A stretch of 64,000 nucleotides of DNA, from NCBI RefSeq assembly GCF_017876295.1, contig NZ_JAGINT010000002.1, positions 2,480,001-2,544,000 of the forward strand, read 5' to 3'. The notes below the pieces were generated by a model, which was given only the letters and a program-made list of their open reading frames with translations, was not told where the DNA came from and did not search any database. Source of the stretch: Kribbella aluminosa (GTDB lineage Bacteria; Actinomycetota; Actinomycetes; Propionibacteriales; Kribbellaceae). Shown in pieces: positions 16,864 through 23,943 of this stretch; position 1 is the stretch's first letter; each line of letters starts with the position of its first letter. The position numbers and the translations under genes are program-made.

Positions 16864-17384
16864 ACCCTTTGGAAGGACGCCGTACCGCGCTCGTCCTGAT
16901 CGACCTGATGCCACGGATCGTCGCGTTGCCGACCGCGCCGTTGAGCGGTGCCGACGTACTGGAACGATCCGTGGCACTGGCCGCGGCGACCCGCACGACC
17001 GGCGGGCTGGTGGTGAACGTCCGGGTGGAACGCCCGGGCGTCGAGGTCCAGCCCGACGGCAGTGGTTTCGCGCCCGGGGCCGAGTCGCAGCCCGGTGACC
17101 TGGAGATCGTGAAACGCACGATCGGCGCCTTCGGCCGTACGCCGCTCGACGCCGAGCTGCAGTCCCGCGGCATCGCGAACGTCGTACTGGCCGGGATCGC
17201 CACCAACTTCGGCGTCGAGTCGACCGGCCGCGCCGCCTCCGACCTCGGCTACGAGACCTTCTTCCTCACCGACGCGATGACAGGCCTCGACGGCGACGCG
17301 CACACCTTCGCCACGACGTACGTGTTCCCCCGGCTGGGCACGACCTGCGACACCGCGGAATACCTGCAGGCGTTGACCGGATAA
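16860..17384 (+). CDS. Isochorismatase-like hydrolase lacking the nucleophilic Cys
   Basis: The 174-aa protein starts at GTG 16860 (GTGA overlap with the GH172 stop). Catalytic-triad elements are LVLIDLM (Asp near residue 15) and IVKRTIGAF (Lys). The position usually held by Cys (VTxxCV) reads GIATNFGVEST, with Gly instead, as in true isochorismatases and some uncharacterised relatives that do not use a thiol nucleophile. It is therefore probably not a nicotinamidase or N-carbamoyl hydrolase. It is coupled to the secreted glycosidase, but the biochemical link is unclear. Confidence 0.82.
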   Translation: MNPLEGRRTALVLIDLMPRIVALPTAPLSGADVLERSVALAAATRTTGGLVVNVRVERPGVEVQPDGSGFAPGAESQPGDLEIVKRTIGAFGRTPLDAELQSRGIANVVLAGIATNFGVESTGRAASDLGYETFFLTDAMTGLDGDAHTFATTYVFPRLGTTCDTAEYLQALTG

Positions 17385-17455
17385 GCCCGGATCCGTGGAC
17401 GCAGCGCCGGTCCGGCACCCGTGGCCACCCTGGGCGGCCGAATCGCCGCAATCCA

Positions 17456-17531
17456 AGGGGTTGACCTCTCACATTGTTCCTTCGCCCACCGCATGCCAGG
17501 GGCGAAGGAACAACGTCAGAGGCCAACCCCT
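17456..17531. repeat. 76-bp palindromic repeat, copy 1
   Basis: The outer arms AGGGGTTGACCTCT / AGAGGCCAACCCCT (13 of 14) and inner arms TGTTCCTTCGCCC / GGGCGAAGGAACA (perfect) form a long interrupted hairpin. It is related in sequence to 21001-21075. It sits 71 nt after the isochorismatase-like gene without a T-run and could act as a terminator or be a dispersed repeat. Confidence 0.65.
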
Positions 17532-17593
17532 GAGATGATGCCCACCGGACCACTCACTTCACCGCCAAGGTCCTACCGTCCACGGGTTCAGGA

Positions 17594-17605
17594 TAAGGTC
17601 GGGCA
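17594..17605 (+). promoter_or_regulatory. Leaderless-type -10 for the DinB gene
   Basis: TAAGGT (17594-17599) ends six bases before ATG 17606, and there is no Shine-Dalgarno. Confidence 0.4.
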
Positions 17606-18085
17606 ATGGGGTCGTTCGAGGTGCTGCTGGACGACGAGCGGACGCAGCTCGACGCGTTCGTCGAGGAGCATCGCAGCGCTATCGAGGCGACCCTCGACGG
17701 GCTGACCGAGGAGCAGGTCCGCCGTCGGCTCGTCCCGTCGGCAACCACCTTGCTCGGGCTGCTCAAGCACCTCACGTGGATGCAGCGGGTGTGGTTCGAG
17801 GAGTGTCTGGGCGGTAAGTCCCGCCGGGAGCTCGGGCTGGTACAGACGCCGAACGACTCGTTCCAGCTCACCGACGACGACACGATCGCGTCGGTCACGG
17901 CCGCCCATCGGAAAGCGTGCGCGACCGCCAGGTCGGCGGTCGCCGACCTGGCGCTGGACGCGGTCGTGACCGGGCATCCGAGGGGACCGCGCACGCTGCG
18001 CTGGGTCTACCTCCAGGTCCTGCGCGAGCTGGCCCAGCACCGCGGCCACGCCGACATCCTGCGCGAACAAGTGCTAGCCGAATAG
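17606..18085 (+). CDS. DinB-like DUF664 protein
   Basis: The 159-aa protein is a predicted four-helix bundle of the DinB/DUF664 superfamily, with LLGLLKHLTWMQRVWFEE (first metal-ligand His) and the C-terminal RELAQHRGHADILRE (HxxxH-type ligands). Members bind a divalent metal; some are thiol-dependent transferases using mycothiol or bacillithiol, but most are uncharacterised. The length is typical. It overlaps the convergent SDR gene by 12 nt. A TAAGGT box 6 nt before the ATG suggests a leaderless message. Confidence 0.87.
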   Translation: MGSFEVLLDDERTQLDAFVEEHRSAIEATLDGLTEEQVRRRLVPSATTLLGLLKHLTWMQRVWFEECLGGKSRRELGLVQTPNDSFQLTDDDTIASVTAAHRKACATARSAVADLALDAVVTGHPRGPRTLRWVYLQVLRELAQHRGHADILREQVLAE

Positions 18086-18895
18086 TGCGCGGTTCTCCTG
18101 CGTCCAGGTCTGGAGCGTGCGGGCCGGGTGGCCTGTCGCGTCGGTGACCGTGGTGTTCACCGAGGTCTCGTCGACGGTCCCGTCGCCGAAGAACGACTCG
18201 ATGGCGGCGGCGTACGGCTCGGGCATGGTGGTGTGCAGCTCGGCGTGGGTCTCCGCGCGGCTCATCGGGTACGCCGTCAGCGGCCGGCCGAGGGTTTCCG
18301 CGAGGACCGCGACCTGCTCCACCGGCGTCAGCGCGACCGGCCCGGTGAGCCGCAGTACCTCGGAATCGTGAGCGCCCTGCAGCGCCCGGACCGCGATGTC
18401 CCCGATGTCGCGCGGGTGGATCGTCGACACCGGCACCTCGGGGAACTGCACGCGGACCTCGTCGCCCGCCCGGAGCTGGTCGCGCCAGCGCAACGTGTTC
18501 GACATGAAGGAGTTCGGCCGCAGAAAGGTCCACTCCACGTCGGCCGCCCGGACCGCCTGCTCGGTGGCGTGGTGGTACGCGGCGACCGCGTTCGTCAGCT
18601 CGCCGTCCAGCGAGCTGCTCGACAGTACGACGACCTTCCGCACGCCGGCGCGCACCGCGTTCGCCAGTAATTCGTCGAGCCGTTCGTAACCGCTGAGCAG
18701 GAAAATCCCGCTGACCCCGGGTAATGCGCCGACGAAGGTTTCCGGCCGATTGAGGTCGCCGTACACCGGCTCGATCCCGGCCGGCAGGTCTGTCGCGGTC
18801 CGGACCAAGGCCCGGCCGGGGACGCCTTGCTCCGCGAGTGATTGCACGACCGCGCCGCCGGCGTTTCCGGTCGCGCCCGTAATCAGGATCGTCAT
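18074..18895 (-). CDS. NmrA/QOR2-type NAD(P)-binding SDR protein
   Basis: The 273-aa protein has an N-terminal MTILITGATGNAGGAVV (GxxGxxG) and VVVLSSSSLD. The catalytic YxxxK of classical SDRs is not evident (AAYHHATEQAV), as expected of atypical NmrA-like members such as quinone reductase 2 or azoreductase-type proteins. WTFLRPNSFMSN and STIHPRDIGDIAVRAL are characteristic of that subgroup. It probably reduces a quinone or senses the NADP redox state. It is transcribed on its own, convergent with the DinB gene. CAGGGT lies 6 nt before the ATG with no Shine-Dalgarno. Confidence 0.85.
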   Translation of the reverse strand: MTILITGATGNAGGAVVQSLAEQGVPGRALVRTATDLPAGIEPVYGDLNRPETFVGALPGVSGIFLLSGYERLDELLANAVRAGVRKVVVLSSSSLDGELTNAVAAYHHATEQAVRAADVEWTFLRPNSFMSNTLRWRDQLRAGDEVRVQFPEVPVSTIHPRDIGDIAVRALQGAHDSEVLRLTGPVALTPVEQVAVLAETLGRPLTAYPMSRAETHAELHTTMPEPYAAAIESFFGDGTVDETSVNTTVTDATGHPARTLQTWTQENRALFG

Positions 18896-19085
18896 TGCTC
18901 AACCCTGGCACAAAAGCGGGACCCGGAATAGCAGGAATCTTTTGTCCGTACATTACAGCGAAATGTCGGTTCGTCATCGATCGTGTTCATGTTCCGCTTC
19001 GGCCTAGTTCACTACGCGTTGTCCGCATCTGGTGACGCTCCATATCGACTGCGCTGGGGGAGAGGTTGGAGGAGGGCTGGTGGGG

Positions 19086-19955
19086 GTGCGGATGCAGTTC
19101 CTGGAGGACCCGCGAGGCGGTGACCGGATCTGGCGGCTGCTCTCCGGGAACAACCGCCCGTTGGCGATGGGCCGCGGTGACCGGCGGTCCCCGCTGGACG
19201 TGCTGGCCGCCGTCCGTCACCTCGCGCGGGAGGCCGAGCCGACGCTGCGCCGCGCCGCGGACGGCCGCTGGCGATGGGAGCTGACCACCGACGACGGGCG
19301 GTGCCGTGGCACCAACCCGTCGCGCGAGGACTGCTGGGTGCAGTTCATCCCCGGTACCTGGGCGACGTTCGGTGCCGACGGCAACGGTGACGGGATCCGC
19401 GATCCGCACAACGTCTTCGATGCGGCGCGGGCGACCGGGGACTACCTGTGCCAGGTCGGCGCCGACCTGAGCAATCCGCAACAGCTGGTGCAGGCCGTAC
19501 TGCGGTACAACCACTCGATGGACTACGTCTCCATGGTGCTCCGCTGGATGCAGTCGTGCAGCCGCCAGACCGTCGCGATCCCCGACTCCCACGACCACAT
19601 CCCCGACGCCGGCAACACCGGCAACACCCACACCACCGACGACAAGTCCCACCGCACCACCCCACCACCGCCCCCAGGCATCACCCCCACACCATCACCC
19701 ACCGCGGTCCCCACCGCCCCACCGTCGGCCATCATCCCGACCCCCACCCAACACCCCGTCCGTCCCACCACCCCAACCTCCACCAGACCCCCGTACATCC
19801 CCCCGCCAACAACCCACCCCACCCCACCCCCGCCCACAACCCTCGAAAACACCCCAACCCCCACCCCCGACCCAACCACCCCACCCGACACCCCAACCCC
19901 CGAGACGACACCCTCAATCACCCCACCCGACACCTCCACCTCGACCACGCCGTAG
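19086..19955 (+). CDS. Chimeric protein: YegP-like N terminus, partial lytic transglycosylase, Pro/Thr-rich tail
   Basis: The 289-aa protein is started at GTG 19086 because GGAGGAGGG (19068-19076) lies 9 nt upstream. Residues 1-75 look like two copies of a DUF1508/YegP-type beta hairpin (DRIWRLLSGNNRPLA and GRWRWELTTDDGR). From about residue 85, QFIPGTWATFGADGNGDG and LRYNHSMDYVSMVLRW match the C-terminal half of SLT_2 lytic murein transglycosylases. The half with the catalytic Glu is absent, and there is no signal peptide. The last 120 residues are Pro/Thr repeats typical of wall-spanning tails. It is either a decayed fusion or a new architecture. Confidence 0.55.
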   Translation: MRMQFLEDPRGGDRIWRLLSGNNRPLAMGRGDRRSPLDVLAAVRHLAREAEPTLRRAADGRWRWELTTDDGRCRGTNPSREDCWVQFIPGTWATFGADGNGDGIRDPHNVFDAARATGDYLCQVGADLSNPQQLVQAVLRYNHSMDYVSMVLRWMQSCSRQTVAIPDSHDHIPDAGNTGNTHTTDDKSHRTTPPPPPGITPTPSPTAVPTAPPSAIIPTPTQHPVRPTTPTSTRPPYIPPPTTHPTPPPPTTLENTPTPTPDPTTPPDTPTPETTPSITPPDTSTSTTP

Positions 19956-20215
19956 AACCCAGGGACGCGAACCACCCGGCACCTCGACGTCGAGCACGTC
20001 GTAGAACCCCGTGACGCGCGAACCACCCGGCGCCTCGACGTCGGGCACGTTGTAGAACCCCGTGGCGCGAACCACCCGGCATCTCGACGTCGGGCACGTT
20101 GTAGAACCCCGTGGCGCGAACCACCCGGTACCTCGACGTCGGGCACGTTGTAGAACCCCGTGACGCGAACCACCCGGCATCTCGACGTCGGGCGCGTCGT
20201 AGAACCGTGACGCGC
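19930..20215. repeat. Tandem repeat, 49-bp unit, about 5.3 copies
   Basis: Units begin GTAGAACCCCGTG and contain CTCGACGTCGGGCACGT. Starts are at about 19952, 20001, 20052, 20101, 20150 and 20199 (one unit is 51 bp). Units are 85-98% alike. The array begins in the last codons of the preceding gene. Because 49 is not a multiple of three, all three minus-strand frames remain open with a 49-residue period, but I do not regard them as genes. Confidence 0.8.
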
Positions 20216-20279
20216 CAACCACCGCGTCGGCCGACCGCTCCACGATCCCGACGACAGACTGCTGCCCCACAAGCGCGGC

Positions 20280-20660
20280 GCTGGGCGGCCACCCGCGACT
20301 GCGGCGTCGGATGACTGCCCCACGAGGGGTCGCTGGACTGTCGCTGCGCCCGCGACGGCGGATGGCTGTCCCACGAGGACGCGCCGGACGGTCGCCCCTG
20401 CGGCTGCGCCCGCGACGGCGGATGACTGTCCGACGAGGAGGCGCCGGACGGTCGCCCCTGCGACCGCCGTGGCGGGTGGTCGTCCCGCGACCCGCGGCGG
20501 CGCGTGGTTGTGGTGACCGAGGTGGCGGGTGGCTGGCCCACGCGGGGGCGTTGGACGGTCGCGCTGCGATCGCGGCGGGAGGTTTGTGGTGCGGTGGCGG
20601 GGCGGGTGGTTGGCCAGTGAGCTTGGGCGGGTGGTTGTCGTGTGGCGGGTGGTTGTGCTT
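20280..20660. repeat. Degenerate ~60-bp tandem repeats
   Basis: Units resembling GCGACGGCGGATG-actgtcccacgagg, then CGCCGGACGGTCGCC, recur from about 20300 with spacing near 54-60 bp (clearest at 20354 and 20414). They decay into GCGGGTGGTTG repeats by 20650. The open frames here are low-complexity Arg/Gly readings without ribosome sites. Confidence 0.6.
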
Positions 20661-20867
20661 GTGATCGGCGAGTGCGTGGGTCAGGCGGCGGGTCGGGCGT
20701 CGGACCGCCGGCACTGACCAACCACAGGGTTGGGCGGGCCTCCTGCGATCGCCAGGCGGGTGGGTCTGGTGGGGCGGCCGGTTGGTGAGTGTTGGAGGTC
20801 CGCGGTGTGGTGCTGATCGGGGGTGGCATCGGGTGGGGTGTCAGCTGAGCTCAGGTCCCGAGGATGG

Positions 20868-20985
20868 TCGGCCGTTCAGGCAGCTGGGGTGTGCCGGGCG
20901 GCCGACCGTGGATGGTCGGCCGTTGAGACGGCTGGGGCCGGCCGGCCGTGGATGGTCGGTCGTTGAGGCAGCTGAGGTGTGCCGA
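20868..20985. repeat. Three copies of a GGATGGTCGGCCGTT motif
   Basis: GATGGTCGG-C/T-CGTT followed by GAGxCxGCTGxGG appears at about 20872, 20929 and 20951 with variable spacing. No gene is visible in the region. Confidence 0.5.
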
Positions 20986-21000
20986 ACTGGCCGTGAGTTC

Positions 21001-21075
21001 AGGGGTTCACCTCTCGCGTTGTCCGTTCAGCCCCTGCATGCCGGTGGTGAAGGGGCTATGTGAGGGGTGAACCTC
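21001..21075. repeat. Palindromic repeat, copy 2 (relative of 17456-17531)
   Basis: It starts AGGGGTTCACCTCTCGCG, close to AGGGGTTGACCTCTCACA of copy 1, and shares TTGT-C-TTC and GCATGCC further in. The arms GGTTCACCTCTC / GAGGGGTGAACC pair at 11 of 12 positions. The tyrS stop (21056) lies inside it. Confidence 0.6.
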
Positions 21076-22282
21076 GCAAGGGGGATGCGCCGCCTGCCGT
21101 CGGTGGGGTCGGGGTTGCTCGGTGCCAGGTTCGGGGGCCGGATTTGAGGATGACCGGGAGGTCGACCTCGGTGGCTGGGTTGTGCTGGCGGATGCCGTTG
21201 AGGGTTACCGCGCCCTGACGGAGGAGGCGGCGGAGGTCGGAGTTGCTCGCGTTCGGGTGGGCCGCCCGGAGGAGGTCGAGGACCGTTGGGTGGGCCAACG
21301 CAACGGTGAGCTCCGGCATGTCCGCCGGCTCCGTGCGGTCGGTGAACGTACGGCGGAACGCGTCGAGCTCGGCCTTCGCGACGCCCGCGCCGTGGTACCG
21401 GGTGACGACCGCCGCCGCGAGCCGGAGCTTGGCGTCCCGCGCCGCCGGCCCCGACGCGTCCGCGAGCGCGGCAACCGTCTCCGGTGGCAGCTCGGTGTAC
21501 ACCCGGGCGTAAGCCTCCACCAGCTCGTCCGGAATGCTCATCAGCTTCCCGAACTTGTCCCGCGGGCTGTCGGTCAGCCCGATGTAGTTGTTCAGCGACT
21601 TCGACTGCTTGGCGCGACCATCGATCCCGGGCGTGATCGGCGTGGTGATCACGACCTGCGGCGGCGCCCCCAGCCGCTGCTGGAAGTGCCGGCCGAGCTG
21701 CTCGTTGAACAGCTGGTCCGACCCGACGATCGTCAGGTCGCTCTCCATCGCGAAGCTGTCGTACCCCTGCAGCACCGGGTACACCAGCTCGTGCACCGCG
21801 ATCTCCCGCCCCGCGGCGACCCGGTCCCGGAACATGTCCCGCGCCATCAACTGCGCATGCGTGACCTGCGCGAACAACCCGAGCAGCTCCGCCACCGGCA
21901 TCGCGTCGTACCACTCGGAGTTCCGCCGTACCTCGAACACCGACGGGTCAGTCCGCAGTACCAGCGAGACCTGTTCGAGGAACGATGCGGCGTTCGCGTC
22001 GATCTGCGCGGGGGTGAGGACCGGGCGGGTCTCGGAGCGCCCGGTCGGGTCGCCGACGCGCGTGGTGAGATCGCCGAGCAGGAACACCACCCGGTGCCCG
22101 AGGTCCTGCAGTTGGCGCATCATCCACAGGTTGACCGCGTGCCCGAGGTGCAGGTCGGGCGCGGTGCAGTCCACGCCGTACTTGATCCGCAGCGGCCGTC
22201 CGGAGTCCAGGCGTTCGCGCAGGTCGTCCGCACCGACGATCAGGTCGGTGGTACGTCGTAACCGGTCGATCACAGCGTTCAT
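21056..22282 (-). CDS. tyrS: Tyrosyl-tRNA synthetase
   Basis: The 408-aa protein starts at ATG 22282, with AGAGGA 9 nt upstream. It charges tRNA-Tyr in the cytosol in a two-step ATP reaction. It is a class I synthetase: HIGH-type HLGH at residues 45-48, KMSKS-type KQSKS at 225-229, tyrosine pocket IKYGVDCTAPDLH, and QGYDSFAMESDLTIVGSDQ. A C-terminal S4 domain (LRRLLRQGAVTLNG) binds tRNA. The KQSKS variant suggests the TyrZ-like subgroup. A structured leader upstream suggests attenuation control. The stop codon lies within a palindromic repeat. Confidence 0.95.
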   Translation of the reverse strand: MNAVIDRLRRTTDLIVGADDLRERLDSGRPLRIKYGVDCTAPDLHLGHAVNLWMMRQLQDLGHRVVFLLGDLTTRVGDPTGRSETRPVLTPAQIDANAASFLEQVSLVLRTDPSVFEVRRNSEWYDAMPVAELLGLFAQVTHAQLMARDMFRDRVAAGREIAVHELVYPVLQGYDSFAMESDLTIVGSDQLFNEQLGRHFQQRLGAPPQVVITTPITPGIDGRAKQSKSLNNYIGLTDSPRDKFGKLMSIPDELVEAYARVYTELPPETVAALADASGPAARDAKLRLAAAVVTRYHGAGVAKAELDAFRRTFTDRTEPADMPELTVALAHPTVLDLLRAAHPNASNSDLRRLLRQGAVTLNGIRQHNPATEVDLPVILKSGPRTWHRATPTPPTAGGASPLRGSPLT

Positions 22283-22299
22283 CAAGGGGTTCCTCTCAG

Positions 22300-22430
22300 G
22301 GCGAGGCACCCGTGCCACCAGTGCCTCCGGCAAACGGAACGAGGCAGGAACCGGACGGTTCCTGCCTCGGAGGCTCTGGGTGGTGCAGACTGCAGGGACT
22401 ACCGAACGTCGGCCCCTCCCAGAGCCGGTC
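22300..22430 (-). promoter_or_regulatory. Structured tyrS leader with terminator-like hairpin
   Basis: On the minus strand, a 9-bp stem (22418-22426 with 22372-22380) encloses a smaller hairpin (22402-22412). Next comes a perfect 12-bp stem with a 4-nt loop (22341-22368) followed by GTTCCGTTTG. Then AGGCAC/GTGCCT arms enclose GGTGGCACGG, 8 of 12 like the T-box core. It could be an attenuator. The T-box identity is not proven. Confidence 0.45.
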
Positions 22431-22497
22431 GATAGATCACACAGTGCTTGGTCACACGGTGAGGCTAGCAGGCACCCAGCCACAGCCGGAACCGGAT

Positions 22498-22510
22498 TAG
22501 GCTCGACCAC
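22498..22510 (+). promoter_or_regulatory. Leaderless-type -10 for idi
   Basis: TAGGCT (22498-22503) ends seven bases before GTG 22511. There is no Shine-Dalgarno, and the -35 is poor. Confidence 0.35.
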
Positions 22511-23068
22511 GTGATCGACGAGCGGGTGGTACTGGTGGACGACGGCGGGCGCGCGATCGGGACCGAGGCGAAGGCAACAGTCCATCACGCGGCGACGCCG
22601 CTGCACCTGGCGTTCTCCAGCTACGTCGTCGACGCGGACGGGCGGGTGCTGCTCACCCGGCGCGCACTGCACAAACCGACCTGGCCGGGCGCCTGGACGA
22701 ACAGTTGCTGCGGGCACCCACTGCCGGGGGAGCCGGTCGCGGACGCGGTCCGCCGGCGGCTCGCCGACGAGCTAGGCATCGTGGTGGACACGGTCGACCT
22801 GGTGCTGCCGGAGTTCCGGTACCGCGCCGAGATGCCGAACGGCATGGTCGAGAACGAGATCTGCCCGGTGTACCGAGCGCGGTGGACCGGTGACCCGACG
22901 CCGAACCCGGCCGAGGTCGCCGACTACCGCTGGTCCTCATGGCGAGCGGTCCGCAGCATCCCCGACCTCTCGCCCTGGTGCCTCCTGCAACTCGGCGAAC
23001 TCCCCACCGAGCCGGCCGACTGGCCGATCGCGGACCCGTCCCGGCTACCAGCCGCCGCCCAGATCTGA
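22511..23068 (+). CDS. idi: Isopentenyl-diphosphate delta-isomerase, type I
   Basis: The 185-aa protein starts at GTG 22511. It interconverts isopentenyl and dimethylallyl diphosphate, cytosolic, with divalent metal. The Nudix-like fold shows TNSCCGHP (catalytic Cys67), metal His residues in VHHAATPLHLAF, and ENEICPVY (catalytic Glu116). The length is like the E. coli enzyme. It is divergent from tyrS and is not in an isoprenoid operon. It overlaps the convergent flavoprotein by 24 nt. The related geranylgeranyl-reductase-like gene lies 27 kb away. Confidence 0.95.
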   Translation: MIDERVVLVDDGGRAIGTEAKATVHHAATPLHLAFSSYVVDADGRVLLTRRALHKPTWPGAWTNSCCGHPLPGEPVADAVRRRLADELGIVVDTVDLVLPEFRYRAEMPNGMVENEICPVYRARWTGDPTPNPAEVADYRWSSWRAVRSIPDLSPWCLLQLGELPTEPADWPIADPSRLPAAAQI

Positions 23069-23914
23069 CTCCAGCAGATCACCGTGTACGGCGACCGCCG
23101 CGGTGCTGGCGTGCCCCGCCGCCCCGATCGCGAGCAACGCCGGCGCGGCCGTCGTACCGACCGCGTACACCCCGGGCACAGTGGTCCGTCCGCCTTCGTC
23201 GACCACGACCGCACCGTCGGCGACCTGGCACCCGAGCCGCTCGGCCAGATCGCTCTGCTGATGCTGCCGCACCACCACGAACACGCGCCGCGCGGCCAGC
23301 GATTCCCCGTTGACCAGCCGCACCCCTGACCCGACCTCGGCCACGCGCTCGGTGCGCACCTTGACTCCGGCGGCCGCCAACCGATCCAGGTGCGTCCCGC
23401 TGAGTGCATCGCCGTCCGTGCACAGCACCACGTCGTCACTCCAGCGACTCAGCAGCAAGGCCCGCGCCACCGACCGATCCGGCGCACCGCGCATCCCCAG
23501 CTGCACCAGCGGCTGATCCCGTACCTCCCACCCATGGCAGTGCGGACACGCCACAACGGACTGCCCCCACCCATCGGCCACCCCGGGGACGTCGGGCAGC
23601 TCGTCCCACAACCCGGTCGCCAATACGACGACCCGCACCTGCCGCCCGTCGACCACGAACCCGTCGTCGTCCGGCGTCACCTCCTCGACGCGACCGTCCC
23701 GTACCTCCACGCCGTACGTCGCCAACTGCCGCCGTCCGATCGCGAGCAGCTCAGCGGGCGCGACGTCGACGGCGCCGAGGTAGTTGTGCACGTGCGACGC
23801 CGTCCGGTTCCGGGCCTGCCCGTCGTCGAACAGCACCACCTGCCGCCGCGCCCGCCCCAACGTCAACGCAGCCTGCAGCCCCGCGACACTTCCACCGATG
23901 ACCGCAACATCCAT
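23045..23914 (-). CDS. Thioredoxin reductase-like FAD/NAD(P) oxidoreductase
   Basis: The 289-aa protein starts at ATG 23914. The FAD Rossmann motif is MDVAVIGGSVAGLQAAL (GxSxAG), the redox-active disulfide is CPHC in SVVACPHCHGWEVRD, and the C-terminal FAD motif is VPGVYAVGTTA. The NAD(P) half lacks the common GxGxxA, reading LGMRGAPDRS. It is shorter than classical TrxB and fits the family of single-gene flavin disulfide reductases found in actinobacteria. It probably reduces a small thiol or protein disulfide. TATGAT lies 6 nt before the start with no ribosome site. Confidence 0.86.
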   Translation of the reverse strand: MDVAVIGGSVAGLQAALTLGRARRQVVLFDDGQARNRTASHVHNYLGAVDVAPAELLAIGRRQLATYGVEVRDGRVEEVTPDDDGFVVDGRQVRVVVLATGLWDELPDVPGVADGWGQSVVACPHCHGWEVRDQPLVQLGMRGAPDRSVARALLLSRWSDDVVLCTDGDALSGTHLDRLAAAGVKVRTERVAEVGSGVRLVNGESLAARRVFVVVRQHQQSDLAERLGCQVADGAVVVDEGGRTTVPGVYAVGTTAAPALLAIGAAGHASTAAVAVHGDLLESDLGGGW

Positions 23915-23943
23915 GTTGCCATCATACGAGACCGCAAGTCTCA
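23915..23943 (-). promoter_or_regulatory. Leaderless -10 and inverted repeat before the TrxR-like gene
   Basis: TATGAT (complement of 23921-23926) ends six bases before the ATG at 23914. Immediately upstream is GAGAC-cgcaa-GTCTC (23928-23942), an inverted repeat in spacer position that suits a repressor. Confidence 0.45.

Noticed and set aside
19930..20660. CRISPR array
   Set aside because: Repeats are head to tail without unique spacers, and there are no cas genes.
19523..20829. Minus-strand repetitive ORFs (49-residue period)
   Set aside because: They arise because the 49-bp unit is open in all three frames; no ribosome site or normal codon usage.
22300..22430. Bona fide T-box riboswitch for tyrS
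   Set aside because: Only 8 of 12 positions of the core match, the UGGN base would be C where tRNA-Tyr with discriminator A needs U, and no clear specifier loop with a Tyr codon was found. Kept only as a structured leader.
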